Made by a program: the position numbers and the translations under genes. The notes below the pieces were generated by a model. That model was given only the letters and a program-made list of their open reading frames with translations. It was not told where the DNA came from and did no database searches. From Colletotrichum lupini (lineage: Eukaryota > Ascomycota > Sordariomycetes > Glomerellales > Glomerellaceae), in the NCBI RefSeq assembly GCF_023278565.1, contig NC_064675.1:4154001-4218000 (forward strand): 64,000 nucleotides of DNA. The letters run 5' to 3'. Below, piece after piece: positions 35,633 to 46,902 of the stretch. Position 1 is the first letter of the stretch. Each line of letters begins with the position of its first letter.

Positions 35633-38064
35633 ATGTTGAGATGCTGATTTAGCGGGACGAAAAAAGAGAAAGAAACAGGCTTGGTTTGGGCGTTACGTCG
35701 AGCAAATAGAGAATACCTTTTTGAGGGACACAGGCGAAACAAATCAAAAGCTTGAGTCAAAGGCCACAAAATAATGACTGGGACTGGTTTTTCGTTTGCT
35801 CCAAACGAGTGCTGCTGCTCCCCCCCTTCGCATTTGATGCCATGCGTGTGAGGGATTTGTGAGGATCTGGGCCAACGACTTGGGAGGGCGATGATGATGA
35901 TGCATGTTGAAGTATACCTTATCTTATGCCATGACGCGCGCCTGCACAGAACGGGAAAGCTCGGAGTGGGAGTGGAGTGAGGGTGATCGAAGAGGCCGAC
36001 ATCGAGATAGCACAGTAGCCGGACTACGGGTCATGGTGTTGTCGATGCCGTGGTCCTCGGCCCTCACCCGGAGTTGCCCGACTAGAGTAGAGAGCGAATT
36101 CCTGCTGAACCTCGGGACCACGGGCAAGCATCGGAATGTCGAGGGTGTCATTCCGGCTTGAGCCATACCATCTTCCTACGTTGCCCCCCAAAAGTCTTGT
36201 GTAGTGGAGCGGTATATTGATTGCATTTTGTTGTTGGAGTGTTGATGAATGATGAAAGACAGGGACGCTTCTACGTCTTGCACGGAGTAAGTCTTCGCCG
36301 ACATTGACCTGATCGAGATACGTGGAATGGCACCTGCGCATACATGGCGGGGTAATTTTGCCAGCCGGGGTTGCATAGGTGCTCCTAACATGGCATTTCT
36401 AACACAACGGTACGTACTCTTGATATTGTGAGTAATTCGTGCCGCAGTGTAGGTAATTCTTACATATTCCATGAGCAAGATCTTAACCTCGTAGAAGCAA
36501 CGATGAGTGAATATGTATTTTTAGTGAGCTTTTCGCCCGCCCAAACACCACAGACAGGGCCCGTAGGTTATGTTTTGCCCAGCTGTCTCATCGCCGAGGA
36601 TAATGATAGCTATCACAATCTGAAGCATGTCACAGGCTTCCCATAGGAATAATGGGGCCCGTCTTTGCGTTAGGTTGTTTCTACCGTTCCCACACCCGAG
36701 TTTTGGCTATACATAGGAACGAGCTACCCCTGGAGCTCGCGACATCGGGACATCGGGACGAGGACGGGGGACCGTTCATCAGCAGGAAAACATCGGAAGG
36801 CATTGGTCCAGCTGGCCGGGAGTTGACGGGGGAATCGAGCCTCGAATTACCGTGTTAGCCTCGTCCGTCTCTCACATGCATCAGACCGGAGGTGAATGGC
36901 GAACAAAACGGGTTGACGACGGATGTTGCAATTGGTTGCAGGACGTTGGTGGCAGGGGATTGGCGCAATCGATGCTAGGTATTGAGCAAGCACTGGGCAG
37001 TGGGCGGGAAACATCCAGAGCACCTAAGGTAGGTACCTGTAGAATGTATCTTTATCTTTCCTTCAGCGACTGCTTCCATGGGCTGGGCGTGTCTCAGTGG
37101 CTGCCTTTGTTTGGGTCGAATGACGAGGTATCTGCGACAGCTATTCCCTGGTGCGGCAAGCCGGAAGGTACCTTACACTCGCTCCTCTCTTTGTCCACTC
37201 TGCAGCCCGAGACAGCGGCAGCAGCAGCATCAGCAGGGCCAGCGAGCAAGCAGCAACGCAGCAACTGGTCCGGCTAATAAAGCACCGCAACCGCGCAAGT
37301 ATAAGCTACAGGATCGGGCTTGCTGGGTGCAGCGGCACAGTACATGAGGTACAATGCCGTAAGGTAACTACACGCGCAGTGCTGCTGTCGAGTCGCTTTT
37401 CTGCGCATTACTGGCGCCTGCCGCCGCTACCACCTCACCTCGAGGAGCGATGGAGGAGCGTGCAATAGCTACAATGGAAACTTGAACCCCCCGTGCCTGC
37501 CCTGCCTCAGGAGCGGCCCCCCCATGGTCCCCTTCTCACCCCTCCAAGTTGCCCCTCTTTTTGACCCCTCCATCCAATGACACAGGCAAAGTCCCACGGA
37601 ACGAGGGGTGGGAAACCAAAGGTCGCAATTCTCCCCGCGGTTGAACCTACGTCCCCGCCGACAGCCTCCGGACTAGGTATCAGCTGGCTCAGACTACTTC
37701 TACGTAACCTTGGCTCGGTTTACTTCTCCTCTCTTGCTCTCCCTTTTCATACTAAAGCAAACGATCTCCCGCTCTTGTGAGATTCATCTTCATACATCTT
37801 CCATCTTACCAGCAAAACCTTCAGTTTACGTGACTACTGTACGTTTGACGATGACCTCTCTCTCCCCCTCACCTTAGTACTTGACAAGCTTGGATAATTG
37901 TAGCGAGAGCTCCCCACACTTGGTCTCGTACCATGCGCCAGAGCTCGACATGCTAAGCGAGCAAAGCTCCAAGATCACCCCGCTAATCCGCGAGAACCCT
38001 TCAGGCCACCCTCCTCCTTCATCCATCTCCTTTCTCAAACCGAATAACAAGAATCACAATCAAA
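35633..38064. other. Spacer between eL28 and malate dehydrogenase
   Basis: 2.4 kb without a supported gene. Copies of the AAGGTAGGTACC-type word lie at 37022-37038 and about 37166-37176. The last 350 bp before the MDH start is pyrimidine-rich (CT tracts about 37720-37870), the usual core-promoter look of highly expressed fungal genes. Confidence 0.6.
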
Positions 38065-39446
38065 ATGGTCAAGGCCGGTATGTTCCCACTACCTGAGACT
38101 ATCGCGCAAAGCCGAGTCAATCTAATCATTTCTTAGTTGTTGCTGGCGCCTCCGGCGGTATTGGACAGGTACAGTGAATCTGGAACCCCGCGTGGTCAGC
38201 AAATAACGTTCGCATTGCTCACCACCAACCTGTCTACTCTAGCCTCTGTCCCTCCTCCTCAAGCTCTCTCCCCTCGTCGATGAGCTTGCCTTGTACGATG
38301 TCGTCAACACCCCCGGCGTCGCCACCGATCTCTCCCACATCTCTTCCAATGCGGTACGTTTCATCGCAGCCTCAATTGCCTCGTGGCACCCGTAGTACCG
38401 ATAGCTTGCTAAACAGAGATGCCGCAAACAGAAAATCGCTGGCTACCTGCCCAAGGATGATGGCGCCAAGGCCGCCTTCAAGGATGCCGATATCATCGTC
38501 ATTCCCGCTGGTATTCCTCGTGAGTTACACTTGCGGAGCCTCGCCCGCTGCTTCATTCTAACGGCAAATCCACTCTAGGCAAGCCTGGCATGACCCGCGA
38601 CGATCTCTTCAACATCAATGCCGGTATCGTCAAGGGCCTCATCGAGGTTGCGGCCGAGGTTGCCCCCAAGGCCTTCATCCTTGTCATCTCCAATCCTGTC
38701 AACTCCACCGTCCCTATTTCCGCCGAGGTTCTGAAGGCCAAGGGCGTCTTCAACCCTCAGCGTCTGTTCGGTGTCACAACTCTCGACATTGTCAGAGCCG
38801 AGACCTTCGTTGCCGAGATCTCCGGCAAGTCCACCAGCGAGCTCAATGTTCCCGTTATTGGCGGTCACTCCGGCGAGACCATTGTTCCCCTCTTCAGCAA
38901 GGTCAAGCCTTCAGTGTCCATCGCCGACGACAAGTACGATGCTCTCGTCAACCGTGTCCAGTTCGGTGGTGACGAGGTTGTCAAGGCCAAGGACGGCGCT
39001 GGTTCTGCCACTCTCTCCATGGCCTACGCTGGCTACAGGTAAGAAATCGGACGCTCGACAACTTAAAGGTCAGGGGCTGACGTGTGATAGATTCGCCGAG
39101 AAGGTCCTCAAGGCCCTTAAGGGCGAGAAGGGTCTTGTTGAGCCTAGCTACGTCTACCTCCCCGGCGTTCCCGGCGGCGAGGAGATTGCCAAGAAGACCG
39201 GCGTCGACTTCTTCTCCGTTCCCATCGAGCTTGGCGTAAGTTGCACAGCATCCCATCCTGTCCCCTGTCCAAATCTAAACGGATCCAACACTGACATATT
39301 CGTAGCCCAACGGTGCTGAGAAGGCCATCGACATTCTTGGCGACATCACAGAGAAGGAGCAGAAGCTTCTGGAGGCTGCGGTTGCAGGATTGAAGGGCAA
39401 CATTCAGAAGGGTGTCGAGTTCGCCCACAAGGCTCCCCAAAAGTGA
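38065..39446 (+). CDS. NAD-dependent malate dehydrogenase, cytosolic form
   Basis: Seven exons, 38065-38077, 38137-38168, 38243-38353, 38432-38519, 38579-39038, 39091-39235 and 39306-39446, give 329 aa. The enzyme interconverts malate and oxaloacetate with NAD. The nucleotide loop GASGGIGQ is at 8-15, with Asp34 setting NAD preference. Substrate arginines are Arg82 and Arg88 in IPRKPGMTR. Asn120, the Asp151/Arg154 pair and catalytic His178 in GGHSG are all present. There is no mitochondrial presequence before MVKAVVAGA and no SKL-type peroxisomal signal after HKAPQK, so the cytosol is the expected location. Exons 1 and 2 are tiny (13 and 32 nt) but their phases close exactly. Convergent with TRS33, with a 464 bp gap. 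Confidence 0.96.
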
Positions 39447-39910
39447 TTCCCCCCTTTGTACACTTGTTTCCAGTAACAGCCCCCGACCCCCTCTCGAGGA
39501 AGCCGCATGACAACAGCTTCCAGCAATGTAGCCAAAAAAATGGTGATAGATGAAATACAACCGAGGGAGAATTATGGCTGATCGACTCTTCTTTTTCCTA
39601 GGCTGTGAGGTGTTATTGGTCTCGCAAGTGTATGGTTGACCAGCGTATATAACACCAGCTGGGATTCTCTTGAGTCCGCGTACGTAGGGCAACGGCGTCG
39701 GTAGTTTTGGATATGGCGATAATTGCTGCTGGTTTATAATTGGAGTAAGACACCTTGGGCATCAACTCGAATGACCAGATCTTTGGTCGATACTCTGCAA
39801 AAAGTCTAAACTCTTTCAACGCTTGCATGCTGTGTCATTGACACTTCTCTATGGTTTCCCCACGCGCCATTTGTTTGGGACAGGGGCTTCTTGATACGTG
39901 AAGTTGGGTA
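39447..39910. other. Convergent 3' spacer MDH/TRS33
   Basis: 464 bp containing both 3' untranslated regions; nothing else seen. Confidence 0.6.
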
Positions 39911-40935
39911 TTATGTGCTTGACGGCAGGGTCTTGATTTGGAAAATAGCTGCCGGCAGCTCGTTGGTCTCGGCTTGGACAGTTGCGTTGATACCTAACGC
40001 CGCTAGCGCTCCGCGCACAATCCCGCACGGGAACCAGAGGAACTGTAGCCAGACAAGTCAGCACCCTGTAGGTCGTCATATTGATAGATCGGCGTGGGTT
40101 TAGACGTACTGGCTGTGCCCGAACAACCGCCTGTCCGCCAGCTTCTGTACTCATTCTCGAGAACGGTTTGAACGAGTTGTCTGTCAGTACGTAAACGCCC
40201 TATTCGAACGGACTAGATCAGCCACCCAATTCCCAAGTCGCTTGTCTGGAGCGTCGCCCTTGACCAGGCCTTCCGATAGGTAGAGGGGATATCGCTGACG
40301 TACCCTGTGATTTGTCTTGAGGTTGTCAATCTGTTTTCTAAACACAAGCGACCAAAGATCCTTGCAGACAAACTTGATGACGTCGAGCGTATCGTTGAAT
40401 CGTGGCCGGTCTCTCGAGAATCTGAACACCAAGTTCATAGACCGTCAGCTTCCAATCGTTGTAAAATCCCAATACTGTGTCTTCGTCCCCCCTTGCTATC
40501 GCCAAAGGCGGCACACAGAGGAAGAGGGAGGGAGGCACAAGAGGAAACGTACCTCTCAACAAGCCCCTGCCCAACACGATATCCCAGCGTCTCAAGCCGA
40601 TAAAACACCGCATCTCGCTCCTCGTCCTCATCCAGCTTCCTGACTGTGCTCCCGCCCGCAGCCCCGTCCGCGCTCGACGGCGCAGCACCTCCGTCGGCCC
40701 CCCCGCCCTGACTGTGGCTCACCGTCGACAGCGCGTCAGCTGAAGCACCTCCTCCTGCAGCGGCAGCGCCCCCACCGGCACTATTCGCATCAGTCGGCGC
40801 GGCTTCGAGGTCTCTCGTCACGCGAAAGGCCATGGGCACGAGCTCGATGAGGAGGAAGTCGAGACAGGAGGAGTTAAGGAAGGAGGCCGACGGGTCCGTG
40901 GCGTTGTACGGCGGCATGACGCTTTCGAAGGACAT
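39911..40935 (-). CDS. TRAPP complex subunit Trs33 (TRAPPC6)
   Basis: Four exons, 40935-40553, 40421-40304, 40199-40110 and 40042-39911, give 240 aa. Trs33 is one of the small Bet3-fold core subunits of TRAPP, the exchange factor for Rab GTPases Ypt1/Ypt31 in ER-Golgi and Golgi traffic. Family landmarks are [17 protein letters not shown] near 20-36, [16 protein letters not shown] at about 113-128, KFVCKDLW near 143-150, and [18 protein letters not shown] in the last exon. Between about residues 46 and 97 an Ala/Gly/Ser-rich insert interrupts the fold, as in other filamentous fungi; yeast lacks it. The stop lies at 39913-39911. A neighbouring longer frame (to 39849) is in another phase and was discarded. 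Confidence 0.92.
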
Positions 40936-41874
40936 GGCTTCTTGCTGGCTGGGAAGCTAATTGTGGTATGGGCGTGGAAGAATAGTCGCTATGGTTCCTG
41001 GCTTCGTCGAGGAGGGTTTCGCGCGGTTATTGGCTCTCTCGAGTATGGTTCGTTTGTCTGTGTGGGGCTCGATTGCGATGAAAGCTTGGTGTTGATCCAA
41101 GGCAATGGAGACTAGGCAGCGAAGTTCGTAAGAGTCAGTTCGGCGTGGAATCAGAGATGACGTTGATGCAATGGCGCTTGAAGGAAATCGCAGGGGTAGT
41201 TTTGGACACTGTTTCGTCGAGGCCAATGTGCGGTTCAAGGTAGGTAGCAGGTAGCTGGAGGCGGATGAACGATTGAAGCCGCTACCAAGGTAGGTAGGTA
41301 CCTGAAAGAGCGAGGTCGGGTACGTACCTGATTTGACATGGAACGCCGTGGAGCTGGCCTCTAAGCTCTTCAGGGTCCACCCACCAGAGCTCCAATTCCG
41401 ATTCGACAGGGATTACAGTAGATAACTTGCACGTTATGTTGGCACACGATCACGGACGGGTAATGATGGACGTAGACGAAGAGGAGAGTCCTCAGAGTGA
41501 TTTCATCTCATTATACGGATGTGATATCCGTAGCGTAGTATTTGGTATTTGTATCCCTCGCTTTCCTAAGGTACCAAGCTGGCAAAGTTTCTGAGGCATC
41601 TACCTCACATCTAAGTAGAGCTTTGCTCAGACGCCTGCTATCGCCCTGATTCATGCCTATGGCATAAGGCTGTTGGGGCTGTTGGAATATGTTTTGCCTC
41701 CTAAACGCCTGGACAGCTATCCATCCGTCCCTTTCCACGCCCAAAGAAAAAACACATACATGAGCCACAAATCCGCCTTCATTAGGTAGGGAAGTATGTA
41801 CGTGCTGATTGAGGCGGCTAACCTCATGCTCCATATCTCGCAGCTCGTTGATAGAGATTGCCAGGGTGGCCTCC
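40936..41874. other. Spacer between TRS33 and SUMO ligase gene
   Basis: About 0.9 kb carrying the TRS33 promoter and the 3' end of the SUMO ligase gene, both on the minus strand. Copies of the GGTAGGTAGGTACC-type word lie at 41229-41252 and 41284-41303. No gene seen. Confidence 0.6.
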
Positions 41875-43860
41875 TCAAAACATGCTGCTACTGTAACCAT
41901 TGCTGTTGTAGTTACTCGATCCCGGCCCCTGTAGTTGCTGCCGCTTCGGAGGCGGTGCGGCTGGCTCATCATCGTCGGATAGGGTCAGGTCTATTGTCAC
42001 CCTATCCGAATGCAGTCTCTTGGCGCTTGTTGTGGCCACGCCCCGCGGCATCGTCGAGCTTTCTCGAGACATCACCGTTGTCGTCGGAGTTGCCGTGCTG
42101 GCGACTGACCGGTTGGGAGTTTCAAAGTTTCGACTGCGAACTGGGTTGACCTCCACGATACCCCAGTCGTCGTCGTCGTCATCATCATCGTCTTCGTCAA
42201 CAAGGCCGCTTCCACCATTGGTCGGCCTGTTCTCGGCCTGTCCTGTGTTCACTCGCCATTGTCCGTCTGGTTCAATGGTGACTTGATCTAGGGACTTTGA
42301 TGTGTTCGCTAGGATGTCTCTTACGTACCTTCGACGGATGTTAGCTAGAAATCGTGGGGGCGATTCATGGGACTTACTCGTCAACGGCCAGCTGTGCGTA
42401 TGGCGCCGGTTTATTGCAAATCGGGCAAAGCCACTGAGGACCCTGCTCTTGCAATTGGAGGTACGACGTTGCGTCGAAACATTGGATGTGCGAACAGTTG
42501 ACAGAGCGGCACGGGACATCAAGACGCATGTAGGATAGAGGACACTTGAGAGACAGGACTTGAGATGTCGTGACGATATCTGTATCCGCCGCTTTCTTGC
42601 TGACTGGAGGGTTTTAGTCTCTTGTTGATAATATTGGAGTAAATCGGCAAAACGTACTCTCCTCAATCACCTTGTTTTTGGGGATCTTCTGCCCCTTCTT
42701 GATGTTGTCGGCCAGGTCCTGCGCCGAGGTGATACGGCAGATGTTCAGGACAAGATAGAATTTCTGCAAACAAATTAAGTGTCAGCGGTAAAAGACGGAG
42801 CAAGGTATTGAGATTCGTAAATCTAAGGCAACCCACCTTTTGAGTCAACGCATAGGTGAACTCAACGAGATTTCTGTTGTCATTTTTCAGACGCAAATAA
42901 CTCGTAATGTCGACTGGCCTTGTCGAGCCTGGCTTGTTCTTCAAGCCTCTGAGATTCGCCTTGACCTCGTTACCGTTGACCTTGATCTCCGACTGATGGG
43001 GAAACGCGATATCCTGGACGCCATTGCTATCTCCGGCGCAGAAGACCATGATGCGTAGTGACTTGTCATCGAGAACTCTGTTCAGATTGAGATTATCGCT
43101 GACTTTGACTGGAATCGAGACCATGTTCCTATGCTGGCTCATAGCTGATTGGGATTTTAGCAACGACCAAGATGAAACATGAAATGGCGACCTACCCTCG
43201 CACGAGCGCACATCGCCGACCCGGAACTGGATCTCGTAGAAGGGACTGTTCTTGAAAGAGAGCCCTGCATCAAAGTTAGGCGTTTGTTCAAAGGACTTTT
43301 GAGGGAATGACGTACCGCTTGATCCATACCCGGGCAGAGCAGGGCCATTCGCACCGCTGGGGCGGGCATTGCGCCCCCAGTATTGGTCTTGCCGCATCAT
43401 TGACACTGGCGGAGTCGCTGTGGCGGGACGTCCACTCTTTTGAGAGGCGGGCGAAGCGGAGGAGCCGGTCCTTGTGGTCTCGATGCTTCGTTGGATTTGC
43501 TGGAAGCGAGTCGCGTCGCTGTTCTTGAAGGCTTCTTCGATAGCTGACGGGCAAAAGATGTTAGCCTTAGGTCGTTCTGAGAAGCAAACTTCGCTGCCTG
43601 GAGCAATGCTCAGACACGACAGCGCCCGTGAAACAGCTGGAGCCAGAGAAGGGGCGCAAAAGGAGGTATCTCAGGCGGCCGAAAGGGCTCAAGAAGGAAA
43701 AGTACTCACCACTGACGATGCGACTTTGCAGAGCCGCCTTAACGCCGCTGCTAGTGAGCCCGTTGAGCTGACAAATTTGGGATAATTGGCGGTTCAGAAG
43801 CTGGTTGCTGTTCACCAGCTTGACCAGAGCCTGGAGCTCATGCCTCTGTATGGAGGTCAT
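41875..43860 (-). CDS. SIZ/PIAS-type SUMO E3 ligase
   Basis: Seven exons, 43860-43710, 43543-43316, 43264-43196, 43144-42837, 42763-42658, 42603-42378 and 42328-41875, give 513 aa. Residues 1-50 form a SAP-type DNA-binding helix pair (ELQALVKLVNSNQLL, QICQLNGLTSSG). The PINIT domain spans about 128-280. The SP-RING at 306-352 has Cys308, Cys324, His326, Cys329, Cys347 and Cys350 (CPLSYMRL, CSHIQCFD, CPIC). The tail has a poly-Asp block and a SUMO-interacting motif VTIDLTLSDDDEP. The protein should promote SUMO transfer to nuclear substrates and affect DNA repair, telomeres and transcription. Intron 2 (43315-43265) is 51 nt and in frame, so it could be missed; GTACGT, a CTAAC branch and GCAG support it. 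It is shorter than yeast Siz1, and closer to a Pli1-like layout. Confidence 0.92.
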
Positions 43861-45422
43861 GGTTCTCGGGCGAGGTGAAAGGGCTGTGGTGGTGTCTTCG
43901 GTGACGGCCTCATGAAGGTTCGCAGGTGCGACGTCGGATCGACTTCGGTCGTTGGTACCTAGAGGCGCCGTCGACAGGCCGTGGGGGTAGGTGGCGGATA
44001 CTTGTCTGCGTCAAAGTCGTCGGCCGAGGAATGGGTGGAAAGCAAAGAAGAGAAGGAGAACGACGGGCCTCAAGTGAAAATAACAGTCATGGGCGCGACC
44101 ACACGAGGCAGGAGCGACGAGGCTCGTGGTGCGCGCCGACAGGCAAGAGCCAAAAGTGCGTGGGGAAGTTGCAGTCGGGTCGGTCGAGGAAGGCAAGGGC
44201 AGGGTAGGTAGCTCCCGTCCCGCACTGCTCGGTGGGTTGTTGGTGGTGGTGGCGGCTCTGCTGCTGCGCTGCCCTTCCCGTCTTTTTTTTTTCCTTCTTC
44301 ACTCTCGGCTTTGCGATAATGGAGACAGGCAGAGGGATATACCAATGTTCCCAAATGCGACAACGATAGCAGGTAACGACCCTGATGTGTGCGAAATTGT
44401 TTGTGCGCTTACCCACCGATACGAACTCTATTGCATCGAGCAGTAATATGAATATGATATCGACGCCCAAGGTAAGAGCAACGGCATTAGTCCAGCGTAC
44501 GGATGAAGTGAGGTCAAACTAGGCCAGGGGCCATTTCTTGAGTCAGCAAAGGTTTGATGTCATCCGCGACTATCGGCCTTTGGGGGCTCTGTGAAGACGG
44601 GTGTTACTGAACGGGTAGGAGCCCACCACAGCTGAATACCTTGCGACTACAGCAGCAATCAAGCCGTATTCTGGATGTGGGCCTGAATTAAAGCAAGTGA
44701 AGCGTGAAGGTGAGTTATCCAAGGGAAGTGCTGAGGTGAGATTCACAATTAGTGAGACTCGATGATGGTGTGGACACTGGCCGGGAAGTGTGTAGGCAGG
44801 AAATGGCGGCTCTGTGTGGTCTTTCTTAGGGGAGAGTAGGAAGTTGAACGTCCCCGTCGGGCAGGTGAAAGCCTGAACCGATGACTCTCTAGTGGGCGGT
44901 CCGCCGTTGTTTCAGCATCTGTGTCCCCTAAGAAGCAGACAACGCATTTGAGAAACCAAAATTCCTGGGTCATTGCCCGTCCCGTTCTGGAAACCACCGC
45001 CAGCCAGAGGCGCCTTCCAGGTGTTTGGAAGAATGTGGGGGTGTCAATAGCCGGCAGCCCCTGCGACGGCCGATTGACTGAGGTGAAGGTGGTCTAGCCC
45101 ATGTGAGTGAGACGCCAGGATGGTTTTGCTGCCGTCCAAAGCGCTGCGGCCTGTATACCCTTCCTGACTGGACGACTGGATTGGCAGGCGGGGCACGGCT
45201 GCAACCACCTGTGTAAAATTTCCTATCATCACTCAGTGAAGACCGTTTGCTTTCACATGGTCACTCTCACCGACTTGAATACTCGACATTTCTCAGTAAT
45301 CCGAGACATATCAAGGTTGTTCCTCACTCAGCCTGCTGTTAACTTCTTGCCTGTATAAACACAGCGAGACGTCTCCTCAAATCCTTCATAAACACTACAC
45401 CGCCCGGTACATATCCGCAGCA
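43861..45422. other. Divergent promoter region SUMO ligase/DUF2423 gene
   Basis: 1.6 kb without a supported gene. A T-run lies at about 44284-44291 next to pyrimidine-rich DNA. Short ORFs in all frames lack recognisable domains. Confidence 0.6.
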
Positions 45423-45918
45423 ATGGCCAAAAGCGCGAGAGCCAGCGTTATCAAGAAGAACAACCAGAGACTCAAGGCAAATGTCTTTGGTCCCGTTGAG
45501 CAGGCCAGAGCCGAGCGTCTCTCGGCGAAGCTGCTAGAATTGGCAAAGGCCCCCAAGCCTGAGAGGGAGGCAGACACCAAAATGGATGTTGAGGATGACG
45601 ACGATGGTGAGTTCCCAGCCATTTTCCAAGGCAGTTCCATGAGGCAAAAAGTTTCGAAACTGACATTCCAAAAGCGGAAATCAACGGTGACGATGAGAAG
45701 AAGGAGGCCAAGGCGGATGACACCTGTAAGCTGAGCTCACTCGATAATTCCCGTCACAAAGACTGACTCTCGTCACAGCCATGGACGTTGACTCGGCGAA
45801 ACCCAAGCGTCGCTCTGGAAGAATTCAGAAGCAAAGGAAGAAGACTTCCAAGGTCGTCTTCCCCAAGTACAGCGATCGTCGCGGAGGCTCCAAGGGCGGA
45901 GTCTCCAAGAGAAAGTAA
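45423..45918 (+). CDS. DUF2423 (YBL028C-like) basic nucleolar-type protein
   Basis: Three exons, 45423-45606, 45675-45725 and 45779-45918, give 124 aa. It opens MAKSARASVIKKNNQRLKAN, the characteristic start of the DUF2423 family, followed by an Arg/Glu-rich helix (residues ~25-45). An acidic middle is encoded partly by exon 2. The C-terminus is very basic, with RRSGRIQKQRKKTSK and a final KRK. The yeast homologue is a small nucleolar protein linked to ribosome biogenesis; the role here is inferred. The 51-nt second exon and both junctions (GTGAGT, GTAAGC) keep frame throughout. Confidence 0.85.
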
Positions 45919-46902
45919 AGGCTTGTTGTCCTTTCACTGGTTATTCCCCTCGCCTTTTGCAGCATCATGGGCGAAGAGTCGCGCTCGATCAAGAAAAATA
46001 GTAGCGCGCTCACTCGGCGAGTCTCATGATGAGGAACTCATTCCTGGACATATCCAATTCCTTTTCCGGCGTTCTTGTGAATAGTGGGATACTAAAATTT
46101 TCATCGGTTATTTTGGGGGGTCATTTCACACTTTTCACCCCATTGAGAGAGTACATTGGAGACGCGGTCAAACAGTTGATAGACCGGTAGACATGGCGCT
46201 GGGCATGGCCAAATAGCTGCCAGACGAATAATGAAAAATCACTATCAACCTCCAATTACTCCACGTTCAATACTATTTCAACGTACTTCATTCATTGATA
46301 CTCAGTCCTGTGCCGGGTGAAGCGGAACAATATTACCTACTGGTCGTATCGGCCGGGGTTCTCTCTGCTCGGACTCCCCTACCATGTTCTCGACCAATCA
46401 TCGTTCGGGCGCGACTCCCTCCAGTTCGGTGCATGTCATCCCTGTGCAAGAGCTGTTACAGTGTCCTCTCAGCTCCCGAGGTCCTGTTATGTCCATCATG
46501 CCTAGCGATGTACCAGGGTAATTATCTACCTGATTACTCCGTACCTCGATACCTTACCATCCCTACGGATACCTTGCGCATACTCTTTAGCTATTTGCTC
46601 CGCCTGCCGGACACTCGCTTTGCCCATTTGGGGTCTAAGCGACTGGATCCCGAGAACCTTGACGGAACTGCCACCGTTGCCTGCAGATTGGCAACTTCAC
46701 CCGTCTTCCATCTCACCATGGTTTGCGCGCCTTTCATCCCTTGTCGCATCATGATCGAATAAGGCAGCTGCTTTCTGAACGCGATGACTCTATTCTCAAG
46801 CCATCAAACAACTCGACGACTTCAATAATATACTGAAAGTAAACGAGGCTTTCGTATTGCCATTCTGCGGCCAAAGGTCATCTTGATGGATACGCGACGA
46901 AC
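45919..46902. other. Spacer upstream of LAS21
   Basis: About 1 kb with the 3' end of the DUF2423 gene and the LAS21 promoter. It contains a 109-codon ATG ORF described separately at 46433-46762. No repeat seen. Confidence 0.5.
46433..46762 (+). CDS. Doubtful ORF with paired CxxC motifs
   Basis: This 109-codon ATG ORF starts MSSLCKSC and has Cys5-x2-Cys8 and Cys20-x2-Cys23 (CPSC), a spacing compatible with a small zinc ribbon. The rest is not recognisable. It lies 140 bp before LAS21 on the same strand, so it could be an upstream transcript, part of the LAS21 leader, or chance. No intron or conservation evidence is visible. Confidence 0.15.
   Translation: MSSLCKSCYSVLSAPEVLLCPSCLAMYQGNYLPDYSVPRYLTIPTDTLRILFSYLLRLPDTRFAHLGSKRLDPENLDGTATVACRLATSPVFHLTMVCAPFIPCRIMIE

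Noticed and set aside
39849..40154. Alternative longer C-terminus for Trs33
   Set aside because: That frame omits the CAG acceptor at 40043 and loses the conserved [13 protein letters not shown] block; the spliced form ending at 39911 matches the family.
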